The notes under the pieces are model-generated. The model was not told the origin of the DNA, ran no database searches, and worked only from the letters and a program-made list of their open reading frames with translations. Positions 34,919-43,585 of a stretch of 64,000 bases of DNA are shown here, piece by piece (the stretch's first letter is position 1; the number at the start of each line of letters is the position of its first letter). A program made the position numbers and the translations under genes. The stretch lies in the NCBI RefSeq assembly GCF_000091545.1, contig NC_006461.1, positions 1,710,304 through 1,774,303 on the forward strand, in the 5' to 3' direction. The stretch is from Thermus thermophilus HB8. Its GTDB lineage: Bacteria > Deinococcota > Deinococci > Deinococcales > Thermaceae.

Positions 34919-35548
34919 ATGGGCATGGCCTCGGACCTTTTGGAACGGCTGAGCGAGGACCTCGAGGTCCTCTCCCTCCACACCCGCGCCTACCTGGACG
35001 AGTTCGGCACCCTTCTTTGCTATCTGGAGGGGGGAAGGGGCGGGGGCACCACCCTCCTCCACGCCCCCTACACCGAGGCCCTCCCCGTGCTCCAGGCCCT
35101 AAACGGCCTCGCCTTCCGGGGCCGGGTCCTCCTCGCCCTGGACCCCTCCCCCCTCTCCCCCACCCTGGAGGGCCTCCCCCTCACCGGGCCCACCCGCGCC
35201 CCCCTGGAGCACCTCCTCCGCCGCCACCGCCCGGACCGCCTCCTCCTGGCCTTTTACGGGCAAGGCCTGGGGCGGGGCTTCCCCGGGGGGAAGGAGACGG
35301 AGGCGGGCTGGCGGCCCCTCGAGGCCGAGGGCGCGCCCCTCCACCTCCGGGTGCGAAGCCCCACGGGCCTCCTCTACCCCGAGCGCCGGGCCTACCCCGC
35401 CTGGGAGAGCCCGCCCCTCCCCGTGGACCTGCCCGAGACCGAGGGCCCCTACCTCGGGGGGGTAGGGCGGGCCCTGGGGGTTCCCACCTACGGGGTGGGG
35501 CTGGTAGACTTGAAGGCGAGCTTGGAGGCGCTTTTCCGCCTCTTCTAG
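34919..35548 (+). CDS. Hypothetical 209-residue protein
   Basis: I do not recognise the family. The start region DLLERLSEDLEVLSLHTRAYLDEFGTLLCYLEGG and alternating strand/helix pattern (GRVLLALDPSPLSP, RPDRLLLAFYGQGLGRGF, PTYGVGLVDLKASLEALFRLF) suggest a soluble alpha/beta protein without transmembrane or signal segments. ATGs at 34919 and 34925 are both possible; TAGAAT lies 3 or 9 nt upstream, neither the usual spacing. It is divergent from the phosphoesterase and 10 bp before a small membrane protein gene. Confidence 0.65.
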   Translation: MGMASDLLERLSEDLEVLSLHTRAYLDEFGTLLCYLEGGRGGGTTLLHAPYTEALPVLQALNGLAFRGRVLLALDPSPLSPTLEGLPLTGPTRAPLEHLLRRHRPDRLLLAFYGQGLGRGFPGGKETEAGWRPLEAEGAPLHLRVRSPTGLLYPERRAYPAWESPPLPVDLPETEGPYLGGVGRALGVPTYGVGLVDLKASLEALFRLF

Positions 35549-35558
35549 GGAGGGAAGT

Positions 35559-35759
35559 ATGGTGTACATCGCGCTGTTCGCCCTGGGTGCGGCCCTGGTG
35601 ACCCTCTTCTTCTACCTCATCCTCAACCCGCGGGTCCTCACCACGGAAGGGGAGACCTTTGACCTCAGGTTCGTCCTCTTTATGCTCCTCCTCATCCTCC
35701 TGGCCGCGGGCACCGTGGCCCTGATGCTCCTCATCGGAAAGGCCCACCACCTGCTCTGA
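35559..35759 (+). CDS. Small membrane protein, two helices
   Basis: A 66-residue protein with two hydrophobic helices (about 2-22 and 38-60) joined by a polar loop RVLTTEGETFDLR. GGGAGGGA precedes the ATG. No family recognised. It probably forms an operon with the 34919 gene. Confidence 0.7.
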   Translation: MVYIALFALGAALVTLFFYLILNPRVLTTEGETFDLRFVLFMLLLILLAAGTVALMLLIGKAHHLL

Positions 35760-35817
35760 GAACGAGGAAGGCACTCTGGGGGCACCTTGCCCTCCAGGTT
35801 GATTATTGGAGGAACTC

Positions 35818-37137
35818 ATGAAGCAGCTTCGCTACTTGTTGGTCCTGAGCCTCGTCGGGGGCACCCTAAGCTTGTCGCAAAGTCAGGATGCCCCCCCTTC
35901 CCCTTGGGCCGAGGAAGCGGTGAGGATCCTTGTGGCGAAAGGAGTCTTCATCGGATACCCTGACGGCTCCTTCCGCTGGCGGGAACCCATGACCCGCCAA
36001 GAAGCAGCGTTGGCCCTTTACCGCCTACTGGCCGCCTATGGGCTAGACCGGCTTTCCCCCGAGGAGGTGGACCGCCTCCTCAAAGGGGTGGAGGCCTTGC
36101 AGAAGGACCTCGAGGCCCAGGCCCGGTCCCTGGCCGCCCTCAAAGAGGAGAAGGAGGCCCTGGAGACCAGGGTACGGGAGCTGGAGGCCAAGCCCGGGGC
36201 GGACCCCGAAGCCCTCGAGGCCCTCCGCAAGGAGAAGGACGACCTGGCCCGGCGGGTTCAGGCCCTGGAGGAGGCCCTAAAGGTCCTCGAGGCCGCGCAA
36301 AAGGCCCTGGAGGCAAAAAGGCTTGAGGAAAACCTCAAGGGGACGGAAGCCTCCCTGAAGACTCTGGAGGAGCGCCTTAAGGCCCTGGAAGCCCGCCCCC
36401 AGGCCGACCCCAAGGAGGTGGAGGCCCTGAGGCGGGCCCAGGAGGAGCTTAAAGGCCGCCTCGAGGCCCTGGAGAAGGCCCGCTCCGCCCAGGAGGAGGC
36501 CCTAAGGCGCCTGGAAGAGGCCCTAAAGGACCTCCCCGAAGCCACGCGCCTGGCCCAGGAGGCCCAAGACCGCCTGCAAGCCCTGGAGCCCCGCCTCCAG
36601 AGGGCCGAGGAAGGCCTGGAGGCCTTGGAGAACCGGGTCCGGTCCTTGGAGGAAAGGCTTAAAGCTCTGGAGGCCGCCCAGGCCCAGGACCAGGCCCGCC
36701 TGAAAGCCCTGGAGGAGGAGGTGGCCGCCCTCAAGCGCGCCCTCACCCCAAGCCGCCTCCCCCTCCACCTGGGCCTCGCCCTCTACCAGGGGGACGTGCA
36801 GAGGGACTGGCATGGCCGCCTCTTCCTGGGCCACGACGCCCTCATTGGCCCCTTGGGCCTGCGCTTGGCCTACGAGGCCCCCTTCGCCGAGCCCGCCCAG
36901 GGCCTCGCCAGCCTGGACCTCACCTTCCGCGCCTCCTACGGCGACCTGGACGGTTACTTTGGGGTAGGAGGGGGGCTTTACCTGGGTGGCCCCTCCTTCG
37001 GCCAGCTCCTGGTGGGCGCCGGGTTCCGCCTGGTACCCCACTTAAGCCTCTTCCTGGAAGGCCACCAGCGCTACCTCTTTGACAGCCAGGCCAGCCAGCG
37101 CTCCACCATAGCTTTCGGCCTGGCCCTGCGGCTCTAA
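35818..37137 (+). CDS. SLH-domain, coiled-coil, beta-barrel outer-membrane protein
   Basis: A 439-residue envelope protein with signal peptide (MKQLRYLLVLSLVGGTLSLS). One SLH domain follows at about residues 28-75 (WAEEAVRILVAKGVFIGYPDGSFRWREPMTRQEAALALYRLL); SLH binds pyruvylated cell-wall polymer in Thermus. Residues about 90-315 are heptad coiled coil rich in A, L, E, R and K. The last 120 residues are amphipathic strands ending in Leu (LHLGLALYQG to FGLALRL), an outer-membrane barrel. This is the peptidoglycan-to-outer-membrane spacer design known from Thermotoga Omp-alpha and Thermus S-layer/OMP proteins. The ATG at 35818 has TGGAGGAA upstream. Confidence 0.85.
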   Translation: MKQLRYLLVLSLVGGTLSLSQSQDAPPSPWAEEAVRILVAKGVFIGYPDGSFRWREPMTRQEAALALYRLLAAYGLDRLSPEEVDRLLKGVEALQKDLEAQARSLAALKEEKEALETRVRELEAKPGADPEALEALRKEKDDLARRVQALEEALKVLEAAQKALEAKRLEENLKGTEASLKTLEERLKALEARPQADPKEVEALRRAQEELKGRLEALEKARSAQEEALRRLEEALKDLPEATRLAQEAQDRLQALEPRLQRAEEGLEALENRVRSLEERLKALEAAQAQDQARLKALEEEVAALKRALTPSRLPLHLGLALYQGDVQRDWHGRLFLGHDALIGPLGLRLAYEAPFAEPAQGLASLDLTFRASYGDLDGYFGVGGGLYLGGPSFGQLLVGAGFRLVPHLSLFLEGHQRYLFDSQASQRSTIAFGLALRL

Positions 37138-37145
37138 GCAAATCC

Positions 37146-38519
37146 CTAGGGCAGAGAAAAGGTCAGGGGAAGAAGGCAAGAGAAGCCCGGAGTCAGGCTT
37201 AAGCTTTGCTCCAGAAACCACCTTCCCTGAGGGGTAGAAAGGGCGAGGGTGAGCTTGTAGTCCCCTGGGGGCAGTTGAAGCAACCTTGCCTCCCCTTGAG
37301 CGTTGGTCCTCGCGAAAAAGGCCACGGGTCCCACGAGGGTCACGTCCACATCCGAGGCGGGCACACCCTCCCAGGACACCCGCAGATAGAGGCAGGCAGG
37401 CCGCTGAGAATAGGAAGCCTGAAGGGCCAAAAGGGCATCCGGCCCAGAGCCGGCCTTTAGGGCCTGATACACGTGAAAAGGTTCCATAAAGGAGTTGCGG
37501 GCTTTGATGAGGGCCGCGATCCCGCTCACGATGGGGCTGGCCATGGAGGTCCCGCTAAGGAGGCTATACCCTCCTCCCGGAACGGCCGAGTAGATCCGCA
37601 CCCCCGGGGCCCACACACCTACCCAGGACCCCCGGTTACTAAACCAGGCCGGCCTGCCCTGGCCGTCCGCCGCCCCCACGGCGATCACCCCGGGAAGGCC
37701 CGCAGGATAAAAGCGGGCCACACTCCCCTGGTTGCCCGCGGCGGCCACCACCACCACCTGACGCTCCAGGGCGTAGTTAATGGCCTCATGAAGTAGGTAC
37801 GAATAGGCGGTGCCCCCGAAGGAGAGGTTGATGACCCTTGCCCCCTGGTCCACGGCCCAAACGATGGCCTGGGCCACCCGGAAGTCCCCGACGTAGTTCG
37901 GGGAGAAGACCCGCACCGGGCGAAGGAGGGCCTCCGGGGCCACCCCCACGCCCTCCCCCACCGCCAGCCCGGCCACGTGGGTCCCGTGCATCTCTCCAAG
38001 ACTCTCATCGGCGTCCGGCGGAAGGGGCAGGCCCGTGGCCGCGTCCAAACCCTCCAGCACCCGCCCCCGAAGGGCGGGGTGGGTGGCGTCTACCCCCGTG
38101 TCCAACACCGCCACCTGTACCCCGGCCCCGGTGGAGACCCCCCAGGCCTCCTCCGCCCGCACCGCCTCCAGGTGCCAGGCGTAGGGGCTCACCCCCTGGG
38201 GCTGCAGGCCCTCTGGGAGGGGCCGGTAGTCCCTTTGACCCTCCTCCTCCACGTACCGCAGCCCCAAGGGGCGGAGCCGCTCCTTGGCCTCGGCCAAAGG
38301 AAGGGCACGTGGAAGCCCCAACCGGGCGGCCCGAAGGGTCTCAAGCCAGACCACCTCCCTTGCCCCTAGGGCCTGGGCGGCGGCCTCCACCTGGGCCTCC
38401 GTCTCATAACCGAGGACCAGGGCAGAAGGGGGGAAGGGGTCCTTGCCCCCGTGGGAAGGCAGCCCCGGGCCGCCGCAGGCGGCCAACGTCACCAGGAGAA
38501 TCCAGCTCCACCTCCTCAC
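37146..38519 (-). CDS. Subtilisin-like (S8) serine protease lipoprotein
   Basis: A 457-residue secreted protease. The signal is MRRWSWILLVTLAACGG with lipobox Cys15. A propeptide-like region precedes the catalytic domain, whose triad is clear: Asp in VAVLDTGVDATHPAL (about residue 142), His in MHGTHVAGLAVGEG (about 180) and Ser in LLSGTSMASPIVSGIAAL (about 330), with oxyanion Asn in VVAAAGNQGSVARF. A small C-terminal beta domain (VSWEGVPASDVDVTLVGPV onward) follows. It overlaps the upstream lipoprotein by 4 nt. Its 3' end lies 8 bp from the convergent SLH-barrel gene. Confidence 0.93.
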   Translation of the reverse strand: MRRWSWILLVTLAACGGPGLPSHGGKDPFPPSALVLGYETEAQVEAAAQALGAREVVWLETLRAARLGLPRALPLAEAKERLRPLGLRYVEEEGQRDYRPLPEGLQPQGVSPYAWHLEAVRAEEAWGVSTGAGVQVAVLDTGVDATHPALRGRVLEGLDAATGLPLPPDADESLGEMHGTHVAGLAVGEGVGVAPEALLRPVRVFSPNYVGDFRVAQAIVWAVDQGARVINLSFGGTAYSYLLHEAINYALERQVVVVAAAGNQGSVARFYPAGLPGVIAVGAADGQGRPAWFSNRGSWVGVWAPGVRIYSAVPGGGYSLLSGTSMASPIVSGIAALIKARNSFMEPFHVYQALKAGSGPDALLALQASYSQRPACLYLRVSWEGVPASDVDVTLVGPVAFFARTNAQGEARLLQLPPGDYKLTLALSTPQGRWFLEQSLSLTPGFSCLLPLTFSLP

Positions 38520-39787
38520 GGCCTCACCTCAAAGTTCACGCTGGGCCCCGGAACGGCGATCCCCGAAAGGCTCCCCTGCCGATCGGCGGCCACGCTGTAG
38601 GCCCTGGGATTTTCCGGGTCGTCCACGGCGTACGCCAGGTAGAGCTCAAAGGTGTAGGGCCTCCCCGGGAGGAGGGGAGGAGGCTGGACCTCTGTCCCCT
38701 GGGTCACCCCCAGAAAGAGCCCTCCTCCCGTGAGCTGGTCCCACACCACCGGCTGGAAGGCGAAGGAAAGCCCGCTCCCACCCCCCTCCACGGCCCAGGC
38801 GAGCCGCGGGGTGGGACCCGTGACCTCCCCTTCCCCGGGAGAGGAGATGCTCACGGACAAAGGGGGAAGAGGCGTGGTGCAGGTGTAGGCTTGGGTTTCC
38901 GGACCCCTCACCCAGTAGCACACCCGCTCCCCGGGGCGAAGTCCGGGCCCGGCATCGGTGAAGGCCGTCGTCCCCTGGGGGAGGTAGGCCACCTCCTGAA
39001 CCCCCACTTCCGTTTCCCGGAAGATCCTAAAAGGCCCCTCCCCCCCCTCCCAGGAGAGCCTCACCAGAAGGCTATACCCTCCTTGAAGCCCCAGGGCCTC
39101 CACCCGCCGGGAAAGGGTGTAGGCCACGGCCTTGGCCCACCGGGGCCCCCCCTGGCCCGCCCTTCCGGGAAGCCATAGGGGCAGACGAAGCTCCACCCGA
39201 TTGTTGTTGGCGTCGTAGCCCACCAGGAAGAGGGTGGTGGCCCCGGAAAGCCCCCTGGGGTCCAGGAGGCGGTAGCCGGTGTCCCGCGTCTCCTCCAAAT
39301 AGAGGTGCTCCCCCACCCCCACCGACAGGGTCCCGGGCACGTAGCCGAGCCCCGTCAGAAGGGCCAGGGGAGAAAGACCCTCCTGGGGGAAGAGGCGGGC
39401 CCGGTAGCGCAAAAGCCCCCCCTCCACCCCCGCCTCGGCCTCCAGCAGGGGGGGCCTCCTGGGCCACCCCGGGCGGAAGGGGGAGAGGGCCACCAGGCCC
39501 AGGAGCTGAGGCCCCGGGGCCAGGGAGAGGCCCCGCACCTCGCTCCCCGCCAAGCCCTCCCCCTCCACCCAAGCCCGGTAATCCCCTGGCGGCACGTGAA
39601 GGTGGAAGCTCCCCCCCCCGTCCGTCCGCGCCCCCCAGGCCCCCGAAGGCCCTTCCAGGTACACCCAGGCCCCGGACACGGGGGGCCCCCCGGGGCCCAG
39701 ACGCAACGCCCCCTGGACCTCCGCCAGGCGCGGGGGGAGGGCGCAGGCCGAAACCAGAAGGAGAAGGCCCACGAGAAGGGGGCGCAC
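38516..39787 (-). CDS. Lipoprotein with carboxypeptidase-regulatory-like and Fn3-like domains
   Basis: A 423-residue lipoprotein (MRPLLVGLLLLVSAC). The first 90 residues contain a carboxypeptidase-regulatory-like repeat (GGPPVSGAWVYLEGPSGAWGARTDGGGSFHLHVPPGDYRAWV). Later come YDANNNRVELRLPLWLPG and an Fn3-like region (SYSLLVRLSWEGGEGPFRIFRE, RVCYWVRGPE). It may be an adhesin or a partner of the subtilase with which it overlaps by 4 nt. GTG start, with TATACT 6 nt upstream; that -10 overlaps the foot of a GC-rich hairpin (39800-39822). Confidence 0.8.
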   Translation of the reverse strand: MRPLLVGLLLLVSACALPPRLAEVQGALRLGPGGPPVSGAWVYLEGPSGAWGARTDGGGSFHLHVPPGDYRAWVEGEGLAGSEVRGLSLAPGPQLLGLVALSPFRPGWPRRPPLLEAEAGVEGGLLRYRARLFPQEGLSPLALLTGLGYVPGTLSVGVGEHLYLEETRDTGYRLLDPRGLSGATTLFLVGYDANNNRVELRLPLWLPGRAGQGGPRWAKAVAYTLSRRVEALGLQGGYSLLVRLSWEGGEGPFRIFRETEVGVQEVAYLPQGTTAFTDAGPGLRPGERVCYWVRGPETQAYTCTTPLPPLSVSISSPGEGEVTGPTPRLAWAVEGGGSGLSFAFQPVVWDQLTGGGLFLGVTQGTEVQPPPLLPGRPYTFELYLAYAVDDPENPRAYSVAADRQGSLSGIAVPGPSVNFEVRP

Positions 39788-39796
39788 GGGAAAAGT

Positions 39797-39822
39797 ATAC
39801 CCGGCGGGAATCCGCCGGGTAC
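39797..39822 (-). terminator. Hairpin downstream of the interrupted subtilase gene, overlapping a -10
   Basis: On the minus strand TACCCGGCGG pairs with CCGCCGGGTA around a short ATTC loop and is followed by TACTTTT. It lies 31 bp after the original stop of the interrupted subtilase and can end that transcript. Its distal foot overlaps the TATACT -10 (39799-39794) of the next lipoprotein gene. Confidence 0.6.
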
Positions 39823-39852
39823 CCCTAAGGGGGTGGGGGCTGTTTTTAGAGG

Positions 39853-39924
39853 CTACTTACGAAGTACCCTCTCCATCCAGCTCCTCAGCTGTCCTTTATC
39901 CAGGGTGGTGCCGATCAGGGCCTC
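39853..39924 (-). pseudogene. Displaced 3' end of the interrupted subtilase gene
   Basis: After removing the IS and one copy of the target duplication, the frame of the large subtilase at 41183 continues here as GTTLDKGQLRSWMERVLRK followed by TAG (39855-39853). About 23 residues therefore lie beyond the IS. The ending resembles LPSWAVDVLRVLAGR of the 193-residue lipoprotein at 43586-44167, which supports the reconstruction. Confidence 0.85.
39917..39924. repeat. Target-site duplication, left copy (AGGGCCTC)
   Basis: AGGGCCTC abuts the left IS end, and an identical copy lies at 41183-41190. Eight bp is a normal duplication size for IS256-family elements. Confidence 0.93.
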
Positions 39925-41182
39925 GGTCGTGTAAGGATTTATGTGTAAGGATCCGTGTTTAATAGGGGGGCACACCTTAGCACGAGGAGGTGCCCCGTGG
40001 ACCAGGATACCTTGCGGATCTTGCTGAGGGAAGCGGTGCGGGAGACAGTAGCCGAGGTTCTGCAGACGGTTCTGGAGCTGGACCGGACAGCCTTCTTGCA
40101 GGTGCACGGAGGCCGCAGGAACGGCTACTACCCCCGCAAGCTGGAGACCACCTTCGGCCAGGTGGACCTGAAGGTCCCTAGGGATCGGGAATCTCGGTAT
40201 TACCCGGCTTTCCTTAAGCCCTACGCCCGCCGCCTGGTGGACGTGGGGGAAGTAGCTGTGGCCTTGTACGCCGCCGGGGTCAGTCAGCGCAAGGCGGCCG
40301 AGATACTGAGCCTGCTCCTGGGCCACCGCTACTCCCACGAGACCCTGAGCGCCCTGACGGACGAGGTCCTGGAGGCGGCAGGAGCCTTCCGCACCCGGCC
40401 TTTGCCCGAGGAGATGGCCTTCGTCTACCTGGACGGGCTTTCCCTAAAGGTCTTCAGGGAAGGAGAAGGGATCGTACGGGAAAGCGTGTATGTGGCCCTG
40501 GGCATCGCCCCTAATGGGGAGAGGCGGGTCCTGGGGTTCTGGCTTTTGCCCACGGAGAGCGCCCTGGGATGGGAGGGGGTCCTGGGGGAGCTTTGGCAGC
40601 GGGGCCTGCGGCGGGTGTTGCTCTTTGTCACCGACGGGCTGCCCGGGCTTCCTGAAGCGATCCGCAGGGTCTACCCTCAGGCGGAATGGCAGCGGTGCGT
40701 GGTGCACGGGGTGCGGTGGAGCCTGTCCCAGGTGCGCTCCCGGGACCGGGCCCTGCTGGCGGAGGACCTGAGGCGGGTGTACGGGGCGGAGAGCCGGGAA
40801 GAAGCTCTTGGGGCCTTGGAGGAGGTGAAGGCCGCCTGGGGTTCGCGGTACCCGGGGGTGGTGGGGCTTTGGGTACAGGATTCGGGGGCCTTCCTGCGCT
40901 TCTACGGGTACCCCAAGGTGCTTTGGCCGTACCTGCGGAGCACCAACCTGATGGAGCGGTTTATCCGGGAGCTACGGCGGGGGACGAAGGTGCGGGACCA
41001 CAAGTTTCCTAAGGAAGAGGCGGTGTACAAGCTTCTTTACCTGGAGTCGGAGAGGCAGGAAGGGAGGTGGGCAGAACGGAAACTAAAGGGGTTCTCGGAG
41101 GTGAAGGAGGTACTGGAGAAGATGCTTCAGGAGCGGTATGCCCCCCGTACACAGACTCTTACACATAACTCTTGACACGACC
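39925..41182 (+). mobile_element. IS256-family insertion sequence, 1258 bp
   Basis: The element is bounded by imperfect inverted repeats. The left end starts GGTCGTGTAAGGATTTATGT, the right end read inward starts GGTCGTGTCAAGAGTTATGT; both continue with GTAAG and are about 80% identical over 34 bp. Perfect 8-bp direct repeats AGGGCCTC flank it. It contains one transposase gene on the plus strand and has inserted into a subtilase gene lying on the minus strand. Intact ends, an intact ORF and perfect duplication suggest a recent insertion. Confidence 0.95.
39997..41175 (+). CDS. IS256-family (mutator-type) transposase
   Basis: A 392-residue DDE transposase. Catalytic residues are visible in FVYLDGLSLKV (D), LLFVTDGLPGLPEAI (D) and RSTNLMERFIRELRRGTKVRDHKF (E), the last being the family's hallmark. 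QRCVVHGVRWSL is the conserved Cys/His insertion-helix segment. I chose the GTG at 39997 (preceded by GAGGAGG) rather than an upstream GTG at 39955 that lies next to the left inverted repeat. The stop codon is inside the right inverted repeat. The gene looks intact. Confidence 0.93.
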   Translation: MDQDTLRILLREAVRETVAEVLQTVLELDRTAFLQVHGGRRNGYYPRKLETTFGQVDLKVPRDRESRYYPAFLKPYARRLVDVGEVAVALYAAGVSQRKAAEILSLLLGHRYSHETLSALTDEVLEAAGAFRTRPLPEEMAFVYLDGLSLKVFREGEGIVRESVYVALGIAPNGERRVLGFWLLPTESALGWEGVLGELWQRGLRRVLLFVTDGLPGLPEAIRRVYPQAEWQRCVVHGVRWSLSQVRSRDRALLAEDLRRVYGAESREEALGALEEVKAAWGSRYPGVVGLWVQDSGAFLRFYGYPKVLWPYLRSTNLMERFIRELRRGTKVRDHKFPKEEAVYKLLYLESERQEGRWAERKLKGFSEVKEVLEKMLQERYAPRTQTLTHNS

Positions 41183-41190
41183 AGGGCCTC
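41183..41190. repeat. Target-site duplication, right copy (AGGGCCTC)
   Basis: Exact match to 39917-39924, directly after the right IS end. Confidence 0.93.
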
Positions 41191-43515
41191 CAGGCTGAAG
41201 TCCACCCCGCTCCTCGGCGGGCGGACCAGGTAGTCGCCCTGGGCGTCCACGTAGACCCCTAGGTAGTCCCCGTCGTCCACCTCCTCGTTTTCGTTCACGT
41301 CCTTCCAGGCGGCCACCAGGTAGGTCCCGGGGGCCAGGTCCCGCAGGGTGTAGGGGGCGCTCCGCCCGTCCCGGAGGATGCGGATGTAGGTGCTCTTGGT
41401 CTCGTCCAAGTTGCCGTCTTCGTCTATGTAGAGCCCGAAGACGTAGGTGCCGGCGATGGTGGCGGGCGGAGGCGGCGGAGGAGGAGCGGCCACCACGTTC
41501 AGGCTCAGGCTAGCCTCCCGCATGAGGCTTCCCGCCGTGCCCCGCACCGTGAGGGCGTAGCTCCCCTCGGCCGCCCCCTGGCCCACGCTCAGGGTGAGAA
41601 CGCTGGTGGCGGTGGCGGGGTTGGGGCTGAAGCCCCCCGTGACCCCGGGAGGGGCTCCTTGGAGGATCAGGCTCACCGGGGAGGAGAAGCCCCCCGAGGC
41701 CACCACGCTCACCTGCACCTGGCCCATCTGTCCCGGGGCGAGGGTTAGGCTCGCGGGGGAGAGCTGGAGCTGGAAGTCGGGGCTCGGGCCCGGACCGGGC
41801 CCGCCCCCCACCGCCTCCAGGGCCCGCACCGGGTCCACCAGGCCCGCCCCGCAGTCGGAGGCCCGCAGGGTGACCGTCACCCTGGGATGGGGTTGCCCGG
41901 TGCAGGCCTGGTCGGAGAGGGGCCTGGCCGTGCTCTTAAGGATGTTCAAGACCTCGGCGTAGCCCAGGCCGGGGTTCTTCGCCTTCATGAGGGCCACGAT
42001 CCCCGCCACGTGGGGGGCCGCCATGGAGGTGCCCTGGTAGAAGCCATAGACCGGTTCGCCCCACTCGTTGCTCCACAGGGTGCTGAGGACCCCGTCGGCG
42101 TACCCGTCCCCGTTGAGGTCCTGGGTCACGTCCCCTCCAGGGGCCATGACGTCAATCCGGGGGCCGTAGTTGGAGAAGTAAGACCGGTAGTTGCGAAACT
42201 CCGTAGCCCCCACGGTGATCACCCCCTGGCAGCTGGCGGGGACATACTTGCTGGCGTCGTCCTGCTCGTTCCCCGCCGCCACCACGATCACCGGCTTCTG
42301 AGGCTGGGCGTTTACCCGGTTGATGGCCTCCTGCCAAGCGGGTAACTGGTTGCAAAGCCCCCTACCCCCCAGGGACATGTTGATCACCTGAGCGGGGTTG
42401 GCGTTCCGGGGCACCCCCGGAACGTCTACTCCTGCAGCCCAGAGGAGGCCGTCCAGGATATCGGCGTCGGTTCCTCCACCCAACCCCAGGACCCGCACGG
42501 GCACCACCCTGGCCCCCCAGCTCACCCCCGCCACCCCCTGGCCGTTGTCGGTGAGGGCGGCGATGGTCCCGGCCACGTGGGCGCCGTGGTAGCCGCTTCC
42601 CCGGTCTCCCTCCGAGGCCGCCTCCTCGTCCTCGGGGTCGGGGTCGCGGCCGTCCCCGTCCATGGCCACCTGCGGGTAGGAGATGAAGTCGTAGCCCGGC
42701 AGGAAGACGGGGGTGAGGTCGGGGTGGCGCTTGCGGATGAGGGCCCCGCTGTCCACCACGGCCACCACCACGGGGCGGCTCGTGCCGTCCTCCAGGTCCC
42801 AGGCCGCGGGGAGGTTCAGGTGCTGGGGGTCGTAGTGCCACTGGTACTGGTAGTACTCATCGTTGGGCGTCTTCAGGGGATACCGGAGGTAGTTGGGCTG
42901 GGCGTAGGCCACCCCGGGGAGGGCCGCCACCCGGGCAGCCAGGGCCTCCAGGGCAGTCACCTCGGCCAGGGCCTGGGGGGAAACCCCCTCCTCCACCCGG
43001 TAGACCCCCGCTCCGGGAAGACCCATGGGCCTCTCCAGACGCAAGGAGAAGCTACCCGCCCGTAGGACCGAGGGAAGGGCCTGGGGAGCCGGGTCGCCTT
43101 TGAGCTTCACGATGAGCTCCCCCGGCACTGCCTGGGGCCCGGGAGGGAGGGAGGGCATAGACCCCACCCCGGCCTCCAGAGGGGGTGGGGTCTGGCCCTG
43201 GATGCCCGGCCCCAGGCTCACGGTGCCGGAGATGTTCCCGCCCCCCTGAATGGTGAGGGCCAAGGGATGGGTGCGGACGAGGCTCCCCGAGGTGGCCTTG
43301 AGGGTGAGGTTGTAGCTCCCGGGGGGCGTGGAGGCCTGGGCGGAGAGGGTGAGGTCCGCCTGCACCGGGGCCGTTCCGGCCACGTTCACCGCCTGGGGGG
43401 AGAGGCCCACCCCCTGGAGGGCCCCCTCCAGGCTCAGGAGCACCGCCCCCTGGAACCCCCCTTGAGGGGTGACCGTGAGGCGCAAGGAAGCGCTCCCCCC
43501 CGCCTGGAGAGCCAC
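41183..43515 (-). pseudogene. Large subtilisin-like protease, 3' end cut off by IS256 element, 5' end defective
   Basis: The open frame encodes about 775 residues before the IS. Order: Ig-like beta domain (1-90), linker, I9-like propeptide (about 130-215), S8 catalytic domain with Asp in VVAVVDSGALIRKRHPDL, His in GYHGAHVAGTIAAL, Asn in VVAAGNEQDD and Ser in YQGTSMAAPHVAGIVAL. A second Ig-like domain (DFQLQLSPASLTLAPGQ) and a dockerin-like C-terminal module with DVNENEEVDDGDYLGVYVDAQG follow. The first start codon is GTG 43515, inside the Ig domain. The frame stays open upstream to a TAG at 43599, encoding PPGGGGGTSPDFTLAL, but has no ATG/GTG/TTG and no signal peptide. The last 23 codons lie beyond the IS, replaced by readthrough into IS sequence. 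Confidence 0.85.
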
Positions 43516-43585
43516 CTGGGAGGGCTCTAGGGCCAGGGTGAAGTCCGGGGAGGTGCCCCCACCCCCCCCAGGGGGGGGTGGGGCG

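Noticed and set aside
36100..36760. Imperfect repeats such as GAGGCCCTGGAG as a DNA repeat array
   Set aside because: They reflect heptad repeats of the coiled coil in the SLH protein rather than a DNA-level element.
43550..43585. C/G homopolymer run as an intrinsic terminator
   Set aside because: No T tract follows on either strand, and the bases encode a Pro/Gly linker in the subtilase frame.
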